Source: an uncultured Eubacteriales bacterium (lineage in GTDB: Bacteria; Bacillota; Clostridia; Christensenellales; Aristaeellaceae). Taken from it: a DNA stretch of 64,000 bases. The notes under the pieces were generated by a model. That model searched no databases and was not told the DNA's origin. It saw only the letters and a program-made list of their open reading frames with translations. Positions within the stretch are counted from its first letter, which is position 1. Each line of letters opens with the position of its first letter. Shown piece after piece: positions 7,247 through 15,919 of this stretch. Location of the stretch: the NCBI GenBank assembly GCA_902777335.1, contig CACYTF010000004.1:1-64000 (forward strand), read 5' to 3'. Made by a program: the position numbers and the translations under genes.

Positions 7247-8608
7247 TTACTTCCGGGCGCCCTTGTGGGTGCCGGCGCGGTCCACGCCCTGCTGGAAGCT
7301 GACGGAGGTGTCGCCCAGCTGGTTCTTGCCGAACTCGTAGTCGTTGCCGGGGAGGATGGCGTTGAGCAGTATGCCCACCAGCGCGCCCACGGCCAGGCCG
7401 GACAGGCTCACCGGGCCCAGCGCGATGGCGCCGGCGCTGGAGAAGTTGATGCCCAGGCTCAGGCCCAGGATCAGGGCGGCGATGATGATGTTGCGGCTCT
7501 TGGTGAAGTCTACCTGGTTCTCGACCACGTTGCGCACGCCCACGGCGGAGATCATGCCGTACAGGATCAGGCTGACGCCGCCGATGGTGGCCGCGGGCAT
7601 GGCGGAGACCAGCGCCGCGAACTTCGGGCAGAAGGAGAACAGCATGGCCAGCACGGCGGCGATGCGGATGACCCTGGGGTCGTACACCTTGGTCAGCGCC
7701 AGCACGCCGGTGTTCTCGCCGTAGGTGGTGTTGGCCGGCGCGCCGAAGCAGGCCGCCAGCGCGGTGGCCAGGCCGTCGCCCAGCAGGGTGCGGTGCAGGC
7801 CGGGGTCGGCCACGAAGTTGTCGCCCACGGTGGAGGAGATGGCGCACACGTCGCCGATGTGCTCGATCATCGTGGCGATGGCGATGGGCACCATGATCAC
7901 GATGGCGCTGACCAGCTTTGCGCCGTCACAGCCCTTGAACAGGCTGAACACGGTGTCGCCGAACACGATGGGGAAGCCGACCCACTTGGCCTCGGCCACG
8001 GGGGTGAAGTCCACCTGGCCGCAGACGGCGGCCACGATGTAGCTGCCCAGCACGCCCAGCAGGATCGGTATGATCTTGATCATGCCCTTGCCCCAGATGT
8101 TGCAGACCACCACGATGGCGATGGCCAGCACGGCGATCCACCAGTTGGTCACGCAGTTGTTGATGGCGGAGTTCGCCAGGCACAGGCCGATGCAGATGAT
8201 GACGGGGCCGGTGACGATGGGCGGGAAGAAGCGCATGACCCGGGCCGCGCCGAAGGACTTGAACAGCGCCGACAGCACCACGTACATCAGGCCCGCGCAG
8301 GCCACGCCCACGCCGGCGTAGGGAATCCAGTTCATGGCCTGGGTGTCGTTAAACAGCGTCGCGACGCTGGCGTAGCCGCCCAGGAACGCGAAGGAGCTGC
8401 CCAGGAACGCGGGCACCTTGCCCTTGGTCAGGAAGTGGAACAGCAGCGTGCCCAGGCCGGCAAACAGCAGCGTCGTCGAGACCGGCAGCCCGGTCAGCAC
8501 CGGCACCAGCACCGTCGCGCCGAACATCGCGAACATGTGCTGGAAGCCCAGCAGCAGCATCTTCGGGGCGCCCAGCGACCTCGCGTCGCGAATACCCTGT
8601 TCAGACAT
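7247..8608 (-). CDS. uraA: Uracil permease, NCS2 (UraA/PyrP) family
   Basis: The 453-residue protein has about 14 hydrophobic segments. The QHMFAMFGATVLVP motif near residue 24 is the NCS2 hallmark. YGENTGVLALTKVY carries the Glu that contacts uracil in UraA, and the GGVSLILYGMISAVGVR block is typical of uracil rather than xanthine carriers. It imports uracil with protons. It is the last gene of the pyrR leader-controlled transcript, 90 bp after the ATPase gene; that gap holds two short GC hairpins but no clear terminator. Its link to pyrR supports pyrimidine control. Confidence 0.9.
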   Translation of the reverse strand: MSEQGIRDARSLGAPKMLLLGFQHMFAMFGATVLVPVLTGLPVSTTLLFAGLGTLLFHFLTKGKVPAFLGSSFAFLGGYASVATLFNDTQAMNWIPYAGVGVACAGLMYVVLSALFKSFGAARVMRFFPPIVTGPVIICIGLCLANSAINNCVTNWWIAVLAIAIVVVCNIWGKGMIKIIPILLGVLGSYIVAAVCGQVDFTPVAEAKWVGFPIVFGDTVFSLFKGCDGAKLVSAIVIMVPIAIATMIEHIGDVCAISSTVGDNFVADPGLHRTLLGDGLATALAACFGAPANTTYGENTGVLALTKVYDPRVIRIAAVLAMLFSFCPKFAALVSAMPAATIGGVSLILYGMISAVGVRNVVENQVDFTKSRNIIIAALILGLSLGINFSSAGAIALGPVSLSGLAVGALVGILLNAILPGNDYEFGKNQLGDTSVSFQQGVDRAGTHKGARK

Positions 8609-8698
8609 GTGACATCATCCACCTTTCTATTCGTCCACAGCCCCCTCCCGGGGGAACCGTCGCCCGACGGGCGGACGTCGGCCGGGGAAGCGCCCGAA

Positions 8699-9283
8699 TC
8701 AGCCCAGGCGCTTGAGGATCACCAACTCCACATCGTAGCCGCGGATGCTGACCGTGACGTTGTCCGCGATGTGGGAAACCACGGATTTTTCCAGCTCGTC
8801 CCATTCCTCCTGCGCGTCGGAGGAGGCGTCCTTGCGCCTGAGCAGGCGCTCCCGGTAGGCTTCCATCGACCAGGAGACGTCCCCGCTTGCGCTGCTCGGC
8901 GCGATCGTTTCAGCCAGATACGCCGGAGTGTCCTCGATCGGCATGGGCTCAAAAAACGCGCGGATCTTGCCCATGAGGCCGCGGTGCGCCTCGTTCTTTC
9001 CGCTGGAAGAAGACGAGATCAGCTGCGCGCGCTGCTCGGCGTCCATCAGAGTGACCGTCCGAAGATACAGGCGATAGGCCTTGCCCTCGGTCTCGATCCA
9101 GAATTTTCCCTCGAGCTGACCGATGATGGAGCGCACAAGGCCCATCATCTCTTCAACCAGAAGGCGCATGTGCAGCGCTTCCCTGGGGGAAAGCCCCATC
9201 TGTTCTGCGGTCCTGTCGGCCTGCGCCAGTGCGGCGTCCATTCCCTGGCCCTTGCTGGATACGACGATAACGTCAGATTTCAT
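8699..9283 (-). CDS. RsbW-like HATPase-domain protein (anti-sigma/serine kinase relative)
   Basis: Unnamed 194-residue protein. The segment around residues 36-75 (ALHMRLLVEEMMGLVRSI, then G-K-F-W-I-E-T-E-G) resembles the N-box helix and following strand of GHKL ATPases such as RsbW and SpoIIAB. The later acidic stretch is divergent and the usual G1 box (DxGxG) is not evident, so it may be a degenerate or regulatory ATPase. The partner directly upstream is a STAS antagonist, 12 bp away, recalling anti-sigma/anti-anti-sigma switches. No sigma factor gene is adjacent; instead the pair lies in the pyrR-uraA operon. I infer a partner-switching role. Confidence 0.6.
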   Translation of the reverse strand: MKSDVIVVSSKGQGMDAALAQADRTAEQMGLSPREALHMRLLVEEMMGLVRSIIGQLEGKFWIETEGKAYRLYLRTVTLMDAEQRAQLISSSSSGKNEAHRGLMGKIRAFFEPMPIEDTPAYLAETIAPSSASGDVSWSMEAYRERLLRRKDASSDAQEEWDELEKSVVSHIADNVTVSIRGYDVELVILKRLG

Positions 9284-9295
9284 ATCGCATTCTCC

Positions 9296-9592
9296 TCACT
9301 CGATATTCAGAATATCCGAAAACCCGGTGACTTCAAACACCTCGCGCACCATCTCGTTCACATTCGTCACCGTCATGCCGCCTTTCCTGCTCATGGCCTT
9401 GTGGGCGCTCAGCAGGACCCTCAGTCCGGCGGAGGAGATGTAGTCCAGCTTGCTGAAATCCAGCGTCAGCCGGGTGGCGCCGTCCAAATCGTTCTTCAGT
9501 TCCCTCTCCAGCTCCGGCGCGGTGGTGGTGTCCAGGCGACCCTCCAACGCGTAACAGACCTTCCCGTTCTCCACGTTCCTGTCGATCTTCAT
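9296..9592 (-). CDS. STAS-domain anti-sigma-factor antagonist (SpoIIAA/RsbV-like)
   Basis: A 98-residue single STAS domain. The signature LDFSKLDYISSAGLRVLLSAHK carries the phosphorylatable serine in the D-Y-I-S-S-A-G-L loop. The opening VCYALEGRLDTTTAPELE matches RsbV/SpoIIAA. In the known systems the unphosphorylated form binds the kinase partner and frees its target; here the likely partner is the next gene. It sits 32 bp after pyrR in the same transcript, so pyrimidine levels may change its dose. The output of the switch is not visible in this window. Confidence 0.85.
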   Translation of the reverse strand: MKIDRNVENGKVCYALEGRLDTTTAPELERELKNDLDGATRLTLDFSKLDYISSAGLRVLLSAHKAMSRKGGMTVTNVNEMVREVFEVTGFSDILNIE

Positions 9593-9624
9593 GACGCTTG
9601 CCTCCTTATGGTATCAAATAATCC

Positions 9625-10285
<661 letters not shown>

Positions 10286-10310
10286 GACTTAAAGGTTCAC
10301 TGCGGTTATC

Positions 10311-10345
10311 ATTATAATCCCCCCGCGAAAAGTTGCAGGGGGATT
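10311..10345 (-). promoter_or_regulatory. pyrR promoter overlapping a hairpin
   Basis: TATAAT (10311-10316, minus strand) has a weak CTGCAA -35 at 10333-10338, spacing 16. An inverted repeat AATCCCCC (10316-10323) / GGGGGATT (10338-10345) lies over the -35 and spacer; it also follows the serpin stop codon on the other side of the promoter and may end the upstream serpin transcript just before the new start. Confidence 0.6.
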
Positions 10346-10370
10346 TCTGTTAAATGTGACGGAAGTTTGT

Positions 10371-11489
10371 TCAGCCCAGCGGGTTGGTCACCACGCCGGC
10401 GAAGCAGATCGCCTCGGTCTCCCGGTCGAATATGACGAATATGAAGGGCTGGTCCAGGGTCAGCTCCGCCGGCTCGTCCTCCTGCATGCGCGGGGCGGCC
10501 TTGTTCATGTCCACCTCGGTGACGGCGGCGGCCTTCGTGCCGCCCTCGTCGATCCGCACGCGCAGCCGCTGGGACACCTCGGTGATCACCAGCGGCTCTT
10601 CGCTGATGCCGGAGTAATCGGCGTACTGGTCGCTGAAGGGCACCCAGCAGCCCGCCGCGCTGATGGCCTGGACCATGCCCGCGTCGAAGGCGCAGTCCAC
10701 CTTCGGCAGGCTCAGCTTCACGGAAACCGGGTTGCGCACGAACAGGAAGCTCTTCATGCCGTGCTCCTTCAGCTTCGCCAGCGCCGACGACAGCTTGCCG
10801 CTCCTGGGCACGGCCAGCATCATCGTGAGCCTGCCGCCCCTGTAGCCCTTCTGGATGAAGCGCATACCGTCCTGCTCGCCGTACTGGGCGAAGGTCTGCT
10901 GGTGCATGAAGGGCACCTGCACATCGCCGTCGGGCGCGTGGAACACGTCCTCATAGGTGTCCTCGGTGGCAAAGGGCGAGGCCCACTCCGCGTCCATCGA
11001 CACGGCGTTCAGCAGCACCAGCTGCGCCTCCTGGAAACTGCCCGACGCGGGCAGGCCGTCCAGCAGCCCCTCCGTCTGTTCGCTGACCCAGGCGTCCGCC
11101 TCCGATTGGTCGTTCAGGGGAAAGCAGGGCGCGCCGTAGACGGTGTTCAGCCGCTCCACGTAGTCCGGCAGCAGCTTCAGCCCCGGGTCCGCGAACGCGG
11201 CGTTCGCCCAGCGCAGGCCCGTATCCTTCATGGACTCCGCCAGCGCGGCGGCGTCCTCCGGCTCGTTCAGGTCCAGCGCCTTCAACAGCCGCGCCCGGGT
11301 CTCCCCCGCGGCGCCGTCGGCGGCCATCGCCAGGCTCCAGGTCAGGCCGATGGGCGAGACGATGACGTTGTGGCTGCCGTCCGACAGCTGCGCCAGCACC
11401 TGGAAGCCCAGCCAGTTGCCCGGCACCCGCTCCGCCAGCGCGCAGCCGCACAGCATCAGTACGAGGACCAGCGCGACGATCTTTCGCAT
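10371..11489 (-). CDS. Secreted serpin (serine protease inhibitor)
   Basis: This 372-residue protein starts with a hydrophobic signal (MRKIVALVLVLMLCGC), where L-C-G-C could be a lipobox. The body follows the serpin order: NVIVSPIGLTWSLAMA, LNAVSMDAEWASPF, and the hinge EGGTKAAAVTEV followed by the strand LDQPFIFVIFDRETEAICFAGVVTNP. Serpins trap proteases by inserting the reactive loop. Counting from the hinge Glu as P17 puts Ala-Ala at P1-P1', which would suit elastase-like targets; this is inference. ATG 11489 has a perfect AAAGGAG site. It lies 26 bp downstream of rpe, an unusual appendage to a housekeeping operon. Confidence 0.92.
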   Translation of the reverse strand: MRKIVALVLVLMLCGCALAERVPGNWLGFQVLAQLSDGSHNVIVSPIGLTWSLAMAADGAAGETRARLLKALDLNEPEDAAALAESMKDTGLRWANAAFADPGLKLLPDYVERLNTVYGAPCFPLNDQSEADAWVSEQTEGLLDGLPASGSFQEAQLVLLNAVSMDAEWASPFATEDTYEDVFHAPDGDVQVPFMHQQTFAQYGEQDGMRFIQKGYRGGRLTMMLAVPRSGKLSSALAKLKEHGMKSFLFVRNPVSVKLSLPKVDCAFDAGMVQAISAAGCWVPFSDQYADYSGISEEPLVITEVSQRLRVRIDEGGTKAAAVTEVDMNKAAPRMQEDEPAELTLDQPFIFVIFDRETEAICFAGVVTNPLG

Positions 11490-11515
11490 GGTATCGCTCC
11501 TTTCAGACAGGTCGA

Positions 11516-12157
11516 TCATCCCCGCGCGGCGCGGATGAACGCGGCGGCGTCCGGCGCGCCGTACAGCGCGCTGCCCGCCACCAGCATGTCCGCCCCGGCG
11601 GCGGTCAGCCGCTTCGCGGTCTGCGCGTTCACGCCGCCGTCCACCTCCACGATGGCCTCAAGCCCGGCTTTGTTCAGCATGCCGCGCACCTCGGCCACCT
11701 TGTCGATGCAGGCGGGGATCAGCTTCTGCCCGCCGTAGCCCGGGTTCACCGTCATCACCAGCGCCAGGTCGAAGTCCCCCAGCACGTAGCGCAGGCACTC
11801 CGGCGAGGTGGCCGGATTCATCGCCACGCCCGCCAGGCACCCCGCGGCGCGAATCTGCTGGAGCGAGCGGTGCAGGTGCACGGTGGCCTCGGCGTGCACG
11901 GTGATGATCCGCGCCCCGGCCGCGGCGAAGGTGTCGATGTACTTCTCCGGGTTCACGATCATCAGGTGGGCGTCGACGGGCAGCCCGCAGTCGGACACCT
12001 GCCGCAATACGTCCGGCCCGAAGCTGATGTTCGGCACGAAGCTGCCGTCCATCACGTCGAAGTGCAGGTAGTCCGCGCCGGCCTCGGCCATGCGCCGCAC
12101 CTCGTCCCCCAGCCGCTTGTAGTCGGCCGCCAGAAGGGAAGGGGCGATCTTAATCAT
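11516..12157 (-). CDS. rpe: Ribulose-phosphate 3-epimerase
   Basis: The 213-residue TIM-barrel enzyme interconverts ribulose 5-phosphate and xylulose 5-phosphate in the pentose phosphate pathway. The family marks are all present: IAPSLLAADY at the start, LHFDVMDGSFVPNISFGP with metal ligands His and Asp, VDAHLMI, MTVNPGYGGQKLI and the closing VDGGVNAQTA plus AGSALYG phosphate loop. The start overlaps the end of rsgA by 8 bp, as in the conserved Bacillota gene order. Length and motifs are complete. Confidence 0.97.
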   Translation of the reverse strand: MIKIAPSLLAADYKRLGDEVRRMAEAGADYLHFDVMDGSFVPNISFGPDVLRQVSDCGLPVDAHLMIVNPEKYIDTFAAAGARIITVHAEATVHLHRSLQQIRAAGCLAGVAMNPATSPECLRYVLGDFDLALVMTVNPGYGGQKLIPACIDKVAEVRGMLNKAGLEAIVEVDGGVNAQTAKRLTAAGADMLVAGSALYGAPDAAAFIRAARG

Positions 12158-13043
12158 AGCGATCCCTCCATTTCTGTTTCATCTCATCGAGAAGCGCCGC
12201 GTAGCGCGAATGCCGCCGCGGGTCGATCTCGCCGGCCGCCACCGCGTCGCGCACGGCGCAGCGGGGCTCCGTGGCGTGATAACAGGGCTGAAAGAAGCAT
12301 TGGCCCTCGTAGGGCGCGAACTCCGGCCAGCTGTCCTTCATCTCCACCGGGTCGAACACATCGCTCTCCAGCAGGCTGAAGCCGGGGGTGTCCAGCACCA
12401 TGCCGCCGCCCGGAACGGGGATCAGCTGGCAGTGCCGCGTGGTGTTCTTCCCCCGCTCGATCCTGCGGGACAGGCCGCCGGTCTCAAGCGCCAGGCCGTA
12501 CAGGGCGTTGATCATCGTGGACTTGCCCGCCCCGGACTGCCCCGCCAGCGCGTGCACCTTGCCCACAAGCTTCCGGCGCAGCGCATCCAGGCCCTCGCCC
12601 GTGTCGGCGCACACCATCATCGGCGACGCCTGGGCGCCCCGGTACTGCGAGAGTATGTCCCGGGCGCGGTCCGGGTCCAGGTCGCTCTTGTTGACCGCCA
12701 GCAGCACGTCGATGCCCGCCCGGCGGGCGTTGAGCATCAGCCGGTCCACCATCATCAGGTCCGGGTCCGGCGTGGCGGCGGCGGCCACGATCACGATCAC
12801 GTCGATGTTCGCCACCGGCGGCCGGACCAGCTCGTTCCGCCGGGGCAGTATGCGCCTGATCCAGCCGTGGGCCTCCCCGTCGCCGGGGACCAGCTCGATG
12901 CTATCGCCCACCTTGGGCTTCGTCCGCTCGCGCCGAAGCTTCCCCTGGGCCCGCAGCGTGTACATGTTGCCCGCCGCGTCCCGCGCGGTGTAAAAGCCGC
13001 CCACGCCCTGAAGGATCACACCGGTCAATGTCGTCTCCGTCAT
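12150..13043 (-). CDS. rsgA: Ribosome small-subunit-dependent GTPase RsgA
   Basis: This 297-residue GTPase helps mature the 30S subunit. The order of its motifs is circularly permuted, the RsgA signature: G4 NKSD near 118, G1 GQSGAGKST near 168, G3 DTPGF near 218. An N-terminal OB fold precedes them and a C-terminal zinc knuckle has CFFQPCYHATEPRC. The start is ATG 13043, whose ribosome site AGGGG comes from the adjoining heptamer array. It follows prkC after 183 bp of repeats, not the few bases usual in this operon. Confidence 0.96.
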   Translation of the reverse strand: MTETTLTGVILQGVGGFYTARDAAGNMYTLRAQGKLRRERTKPKVGDSIELVPGDGEAHGWIRRILPRRNELVRPPVANIDVIVIVAAAATPDPDLMMVDRLMLNARRAGIDVLLAVNKSDLDPDRARDILSQYRGAQASPMMVCADTGEGLDALRRKLVGKVHALAGQSGAGKSTMINALYGLALETGGLSRRIERGKNTTRHCQLIPVPGGGMVLDTPGFSLLESDVFDPVEMKDSWPEFAPYEGQCFFQPCYHATEPRCAVRDAVAAGEIDPRRHSRYAALLDEMKQKWRDRYD

Positions 13044-13132
13044 CCCTGTCCCCTGTCCCCTGTTCCCTGTCCCCTGTTCCCTGTCCCCTGTTCCCTGTCC
13101 CCTGTTCCCTGTCCCACGTTCCCTGTTCCCTC
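13044..13132. repeat. Heptanucleotide tandem array (CCCTGTC/CCCTGTT)
   Basis: About 12 units alternate between CCCTGTC and CCCTGTT with a few substitutions. The array touches the rsgA start codon. On the mRNA strand it reads as AGGGGAC/AGGGAAC repeats, supplying the rsgA ribosome site and several G-runs. Confidence 0.9.
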
Positions 13133-13145
13133 TCGGGCGGGCGCT

Positions 13146-13225
13146 CCTACTCCCTACTCCCTACTCCCTACTCCCTACTCCCTACTCCCTACTCCCTACT
13201 CCCTACTCCCTACTCCCTACTCCCT
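13146..13225. repeat. Heptanucleotide tandem array (TACTCCC)n
   Basis: Eleven nearly perfect copies of TACTCCC fill the rest of the prkC-rsgA gap and end one base before the prkC stop codon. On the mRNA strand the unit is GGGAGTA, giving regularly spaced GGG tracts that could form a G-quadruplex. Confidence 0.93.
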
Positions 13226-13226
13226 G

Positions 13227-15152
13227 TCACTCAAACCGCACCGACTGGCTCTCCATCAGCACGCCGTCCATCAGTATGTTCACGATGTGCTCGCCCGCCT
13301 CGGCGTCGGACAGCTCGAAGCGGTAGGTGCCCGCGTTCAGCTCGCCGTGGTAGGCCTCCTGGGTGGCCCCGGAGGGCGAAACCATCATGATCTGCACGCT
13401 GCTGCCGTTCAGCGGCACCACCACCGACAGCTTCGAGGTGGGATAGCACAGCGTCTGGTGCGACTGGTTGACGGTGATGTCCACCGTGGTGCCGGCCATC
13501 TGCTCGGTACCGGCCTCCGGCCCCTGGGCGATCACGGTGTTGGGCAGGGCGTCCACGGCCTCGCTCTCGGTCACCGTGCCCAGCCGCAGGCCCTCGGCCT
13601 CGATCAGCGCCTGAGCGTCCTCCAGCGTAAAGCCGTAGAGCGACGGCATCAGCACGCGCTGCCCGCTGACGGTCAGTATCACCAGCGCGTCCCTGGCCTG
13701 GCGGCCCGGCTCCGGCGACACGCTGACCACCGTGCCCACCGGCGCGTCCGATTTCACGTACAGCACCTGCACGTTCTCCACGCCCTGGGCCTTCAGCGCG
13801 TCGTAGACCTCGTCCATGCTCCGGCCCGCGCAGTCCTCCAGGTAGTACCACCGGGTGCCCCGGCTGACGGTCAGCGCCACGGGGACCGCCTGCTTCACCC
13901 GCGCCCCGACCCGGCGGGACTGGCCGATGACGATGCCCTCCTCGTAGTCTTCGCTGTAGTCGTACTCCACCTCGGCCTCGCCGCCCAGCTTCTCCAGCGC
14001 GTCCTGGGCCAGCAGCTGCTCCTGCCCCACCAGGTCCGGCATGACGTAGGTGTTCACCGTGACCACGAAGAACCACACGCCCGCCGCCAGGATCAGCGCC
14101 ACGCCGATCAGCACGCAGGCCAGCATCGCCCGGCGCAGCCTGCGCCGGTCCTGCTCGCGCTTGCGGCGGCGCTCCTCCTTCTCCTTTTCGACCTCGTCGG
14201 CATCCTTCGGATAGGTCACGAAGCCGCCCTGGGGGTGGGCGATGGCCTTTCTCAGGTCCGCGGCCATCTCCGCCGCCGTCTGGTAGCGCTTGGTCGCGTC
14301 CTTGCACAGCGCGCGCATGACCACCTCGTCCAGGGCCTTGGAGATGCCCTGCTGATGGTCGCGCATGCTCTTGGGCGCCTCGCTCAGGTGCTTCAGCGCC
14401 ACCGACACCGAGGTCTCGCCGTCGAAGGGCACCTGGCCCGTGAGCATCTCGTACATCACCACGCCCACGGAGTACAGGTCGCTCTTCTCGTCGGCCATCT
14501 CGCCGCGGGCCTGCTCCGGGGAGAAGTAGTGCACGCTGCCCAGCGCGGACCCGCTGCTGCCCCCCTCCTCGATGTGGGTGGTCTGGGAGGCCTTCAGCCG
14601 GGCGATGCCGAAGTCGGCCACCTTCACCCGGCCCTGGTTGTCCACCAGTATGTTCTGGGGCTTGATGTCCCGGTGCACGATGCCGTTGCGGATGCCGAAG
14701 TCGGCCACCTTCACCCGGCCCTGGTTGTCCACCAGTATGTTCTGGGGCTTGATGTCCCGGTGCACGATGCCGTTGCGGTGGGCGTGGTCCACCGCCGCAA
14801 GGATGCGGATGGTCATGCGTATGGCGGTGTCCGGGTGGATGGTGCCCCGCTGGCGGATCATGTCCTTCAGCGTCTGGCCGTCCACGTACTCCATCACGAT
14901 GTAGCGCAGGTCGCCGTCGATGCCCACGTCCAGCATGTTCACGATGTTCTCGTGGGAGACCTTGGACGCCGCCTCGGCCTCACGGCTGAAGCGCCGCACG
15001 AATTCCTCGTCCGACTCATACTCCGGCCGCAGCACCTTGATGGCCACGATTCGGTTTTTCTTTTGATCGAAGGCGCGATAGACGACGGCCATACCGCCCG
15101 TCCCGACGACGGCCTGCACGACATATCGCCCCGATATGACGCGTCCGATCAT
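13227..15152 (-). CDS. prkC: Serine/threonine protein kinase with PASTA domains (PrkC/PknB type), with duplicated catalytic loop
   Basis: The 641-residue membrane kinase senses peptidoglycan or lipid II. Kinase domain residues 1-290 have the G-loop VGTGGMAVVYRA and Lys39. A transmembrane helix lies near 345-365, then three PASTA domains and a C-terminal beta-rich tail of about 80 residues. Abnormally, residues 126-154 (from RNGIV through HRDIKPQN to DFGI) are repeated perfectly at 155-183, so HRD occurs at 131 and 160 and DFG at 151 and 180. Without the copy the length would be 612, normal for the family. The kinase fold may not tolerate it. It overlaps prpC by 1 bp, its usual partner. Confidence 0.95.
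   Translation of the reverse strand: MIGRVISGRYVVQAVVGTGGMAVVYRAFDQKKNRIVAIKVLRPEYESDEEFVRRFSREAEAASKVSHENIVNMLDVGIDGDLRYIVMEYVDGQTLKDMIRQRGTIHPDTAIRMTIRILAAVDHAHRNGIVHRDIKPQNILVDNQGRVKVADFGIRNGIVHRDIKPQNILVDNQGRVKVADFGIARLKASQTTHIEEGGSSGSALGSVHYFSPEQARGEMADEKSDLYSVGVVMYEMLTGQVPFDGETSVSVALKHLSEAPKSMRDHQQGISKALDEVVMRALCKDATKRYQTAAEMAADLRKAIAHPQGGFVTYPKDADEVEKEKEERRRKREQDRRRLRRAMLACVLIGVALILAAGVWFFVVTVNTYVMPDLVGQEQLLAQDALEKLGGEAEVEYDYSEDYEEGIVIGQSRRVGARVKQAVPVALTVSRGTRWYYLEDCAGRSMDEVYDALKAQGVENVQVLYVKSDAPVGTVVSVSPEPGRQARDALVILTVSGQRVLMPSLYGFTLEDAQALIEAEGLRLGTVTESEAVDALPNTVIAQGPEAGTEQMAGTTVDITVNQSHQTLCYPTSKLSVVVPLNGSSVQIMMVSPSGATQEAYHGELNAGTYRFELSDAEAGEHIVNILMDGVLMESQSVRFE
14604..14777. repeat. 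Perfect 87-bp tandem duplication inside prkC
   Basis: Copies at 14604-14690 and 14691-14777 are identical at every base and in frame (29 codons). The unit covers the catalytic loop, metal-binding Asn and DFG motif. Perfect identity means a very recent event, a switchable repeat, or an assembly error. Confidence 0.97.
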
Positions 15153-15874
15153 CAGGCGGTTGCCTCCTCCATCACTGCGAACAGCGCGGTGATGTTGTCC
15201 GCGCCGCCGTTGCCAAGGGCCAGGGAGACCAGGTGCTCCAGCTTCCGCTGCCAGTCGCCCTCAGACCGGGCGGCCAGCAGTATGTCGTGCTCCTCCACGT
15301 AGTTGGTCATGCCGTCGCTGCACAGGAAGAATACGTCGCCGGGGCGCACGTCCAGGCGGATCAGGTCGATCTCCACGTCCGGTTCGGTGCCCAGGGCGCG
15401 GGTGATGATGTTGCGCCGGGGATGGAACCGCGCCTCCCGGGGCGTGATCATGCCCTTCTGCACCATCTCCTCCACCAGCGTGTGGTCGGTGGTGACCCGC
15501 GTGATCGCGCCGTCCCGCAACAGGTAGACTCGGCTGTCGCCCACGTGGGCGATGTACGCCACCCCGCCCTGCTCGGCCAGGGCCGAGAAGGTGGTGCCCA
15601 TGCCGCTCATGCCCTCGTTCTCCAGCGCGGCCTCGAACACGGCCTCGTTGGCCTGGGCCACCGAATCGAACAGGGCCTGCTCGCCGATGTCCTCCGCCTG
15701 GCGCATGCAGCGGGAAAACACCTCCACCGCCATGGCGCTGGCCACCTCTCCGGCGTTGTGGCCGCCCATGCCGTCGGCCACGGCGCAGAAGCGCTCGCCC
15801 TCCCGGGGAAGGTAATAGGCGTCCTCGTTGATGGGCCGCATCCTGCCGATGTCTGTAATCGCATAGACCTTCAT
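15152..15874 (-). CDS. prpC: PP2C-type serine/threonine phosphatase (PrpC/Stp)
   Basis: A 240-residue cytosolic Mn2+/Mg2+ phosphatase that reverses PrkC phosphorylation. The PPM motifs are in order: ITDIGRMRPINEDAYY near the start, VADGMGGHNAGEVAS, GMGTTFSALA, YIAHVGDSRVYLLRDG, TTDHTLVEEMV, FFLCSDGMTNYV and NITALFAVME at the end. The metal-binding Asps in each block are intact. It is co-transcribed with prkC in the standard pair. The gap to rlmN is 45 bp. Confidence 0.96.
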   Translation of the reverse strand: MKVYAITDIGRMRPINEDAYYLPREGERFCAVADGMGGHNAGEVASAMAVEVFSRCMRQAEDIGEQALFDSVAQANEAVFEAALENEGMSGMGTTFSALAEQGGVAYIAHVGDSRVYLLRDGAITRVTTDHTLVEEMVQKGMITPREARFHPRRNIITRALGTEPDVEIDLIRLDVRPGDVFFLCSDGMTNYVEEHDILLAARSEGDWQRKLEHLVSLALGNGGADNITALFAVMEEATA

Positions 15875-15919
15875 GCGCGTATCCTCCAGATGGCGTCGTG
15901 TTGAATGTGGAATCGTGCG

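Noticed and set aside
13044..13225. Possible CRISPR array
   Set aside because: Units are 7 bp with no spacers and no cas genes are near.
12210..15302. A 1030-codon plus-strand open frame
   Set aside because: Opposite rsgA, heptamer arrays and prkC; its S-L-L-P-T-P-Y repeats are translated heptamers.
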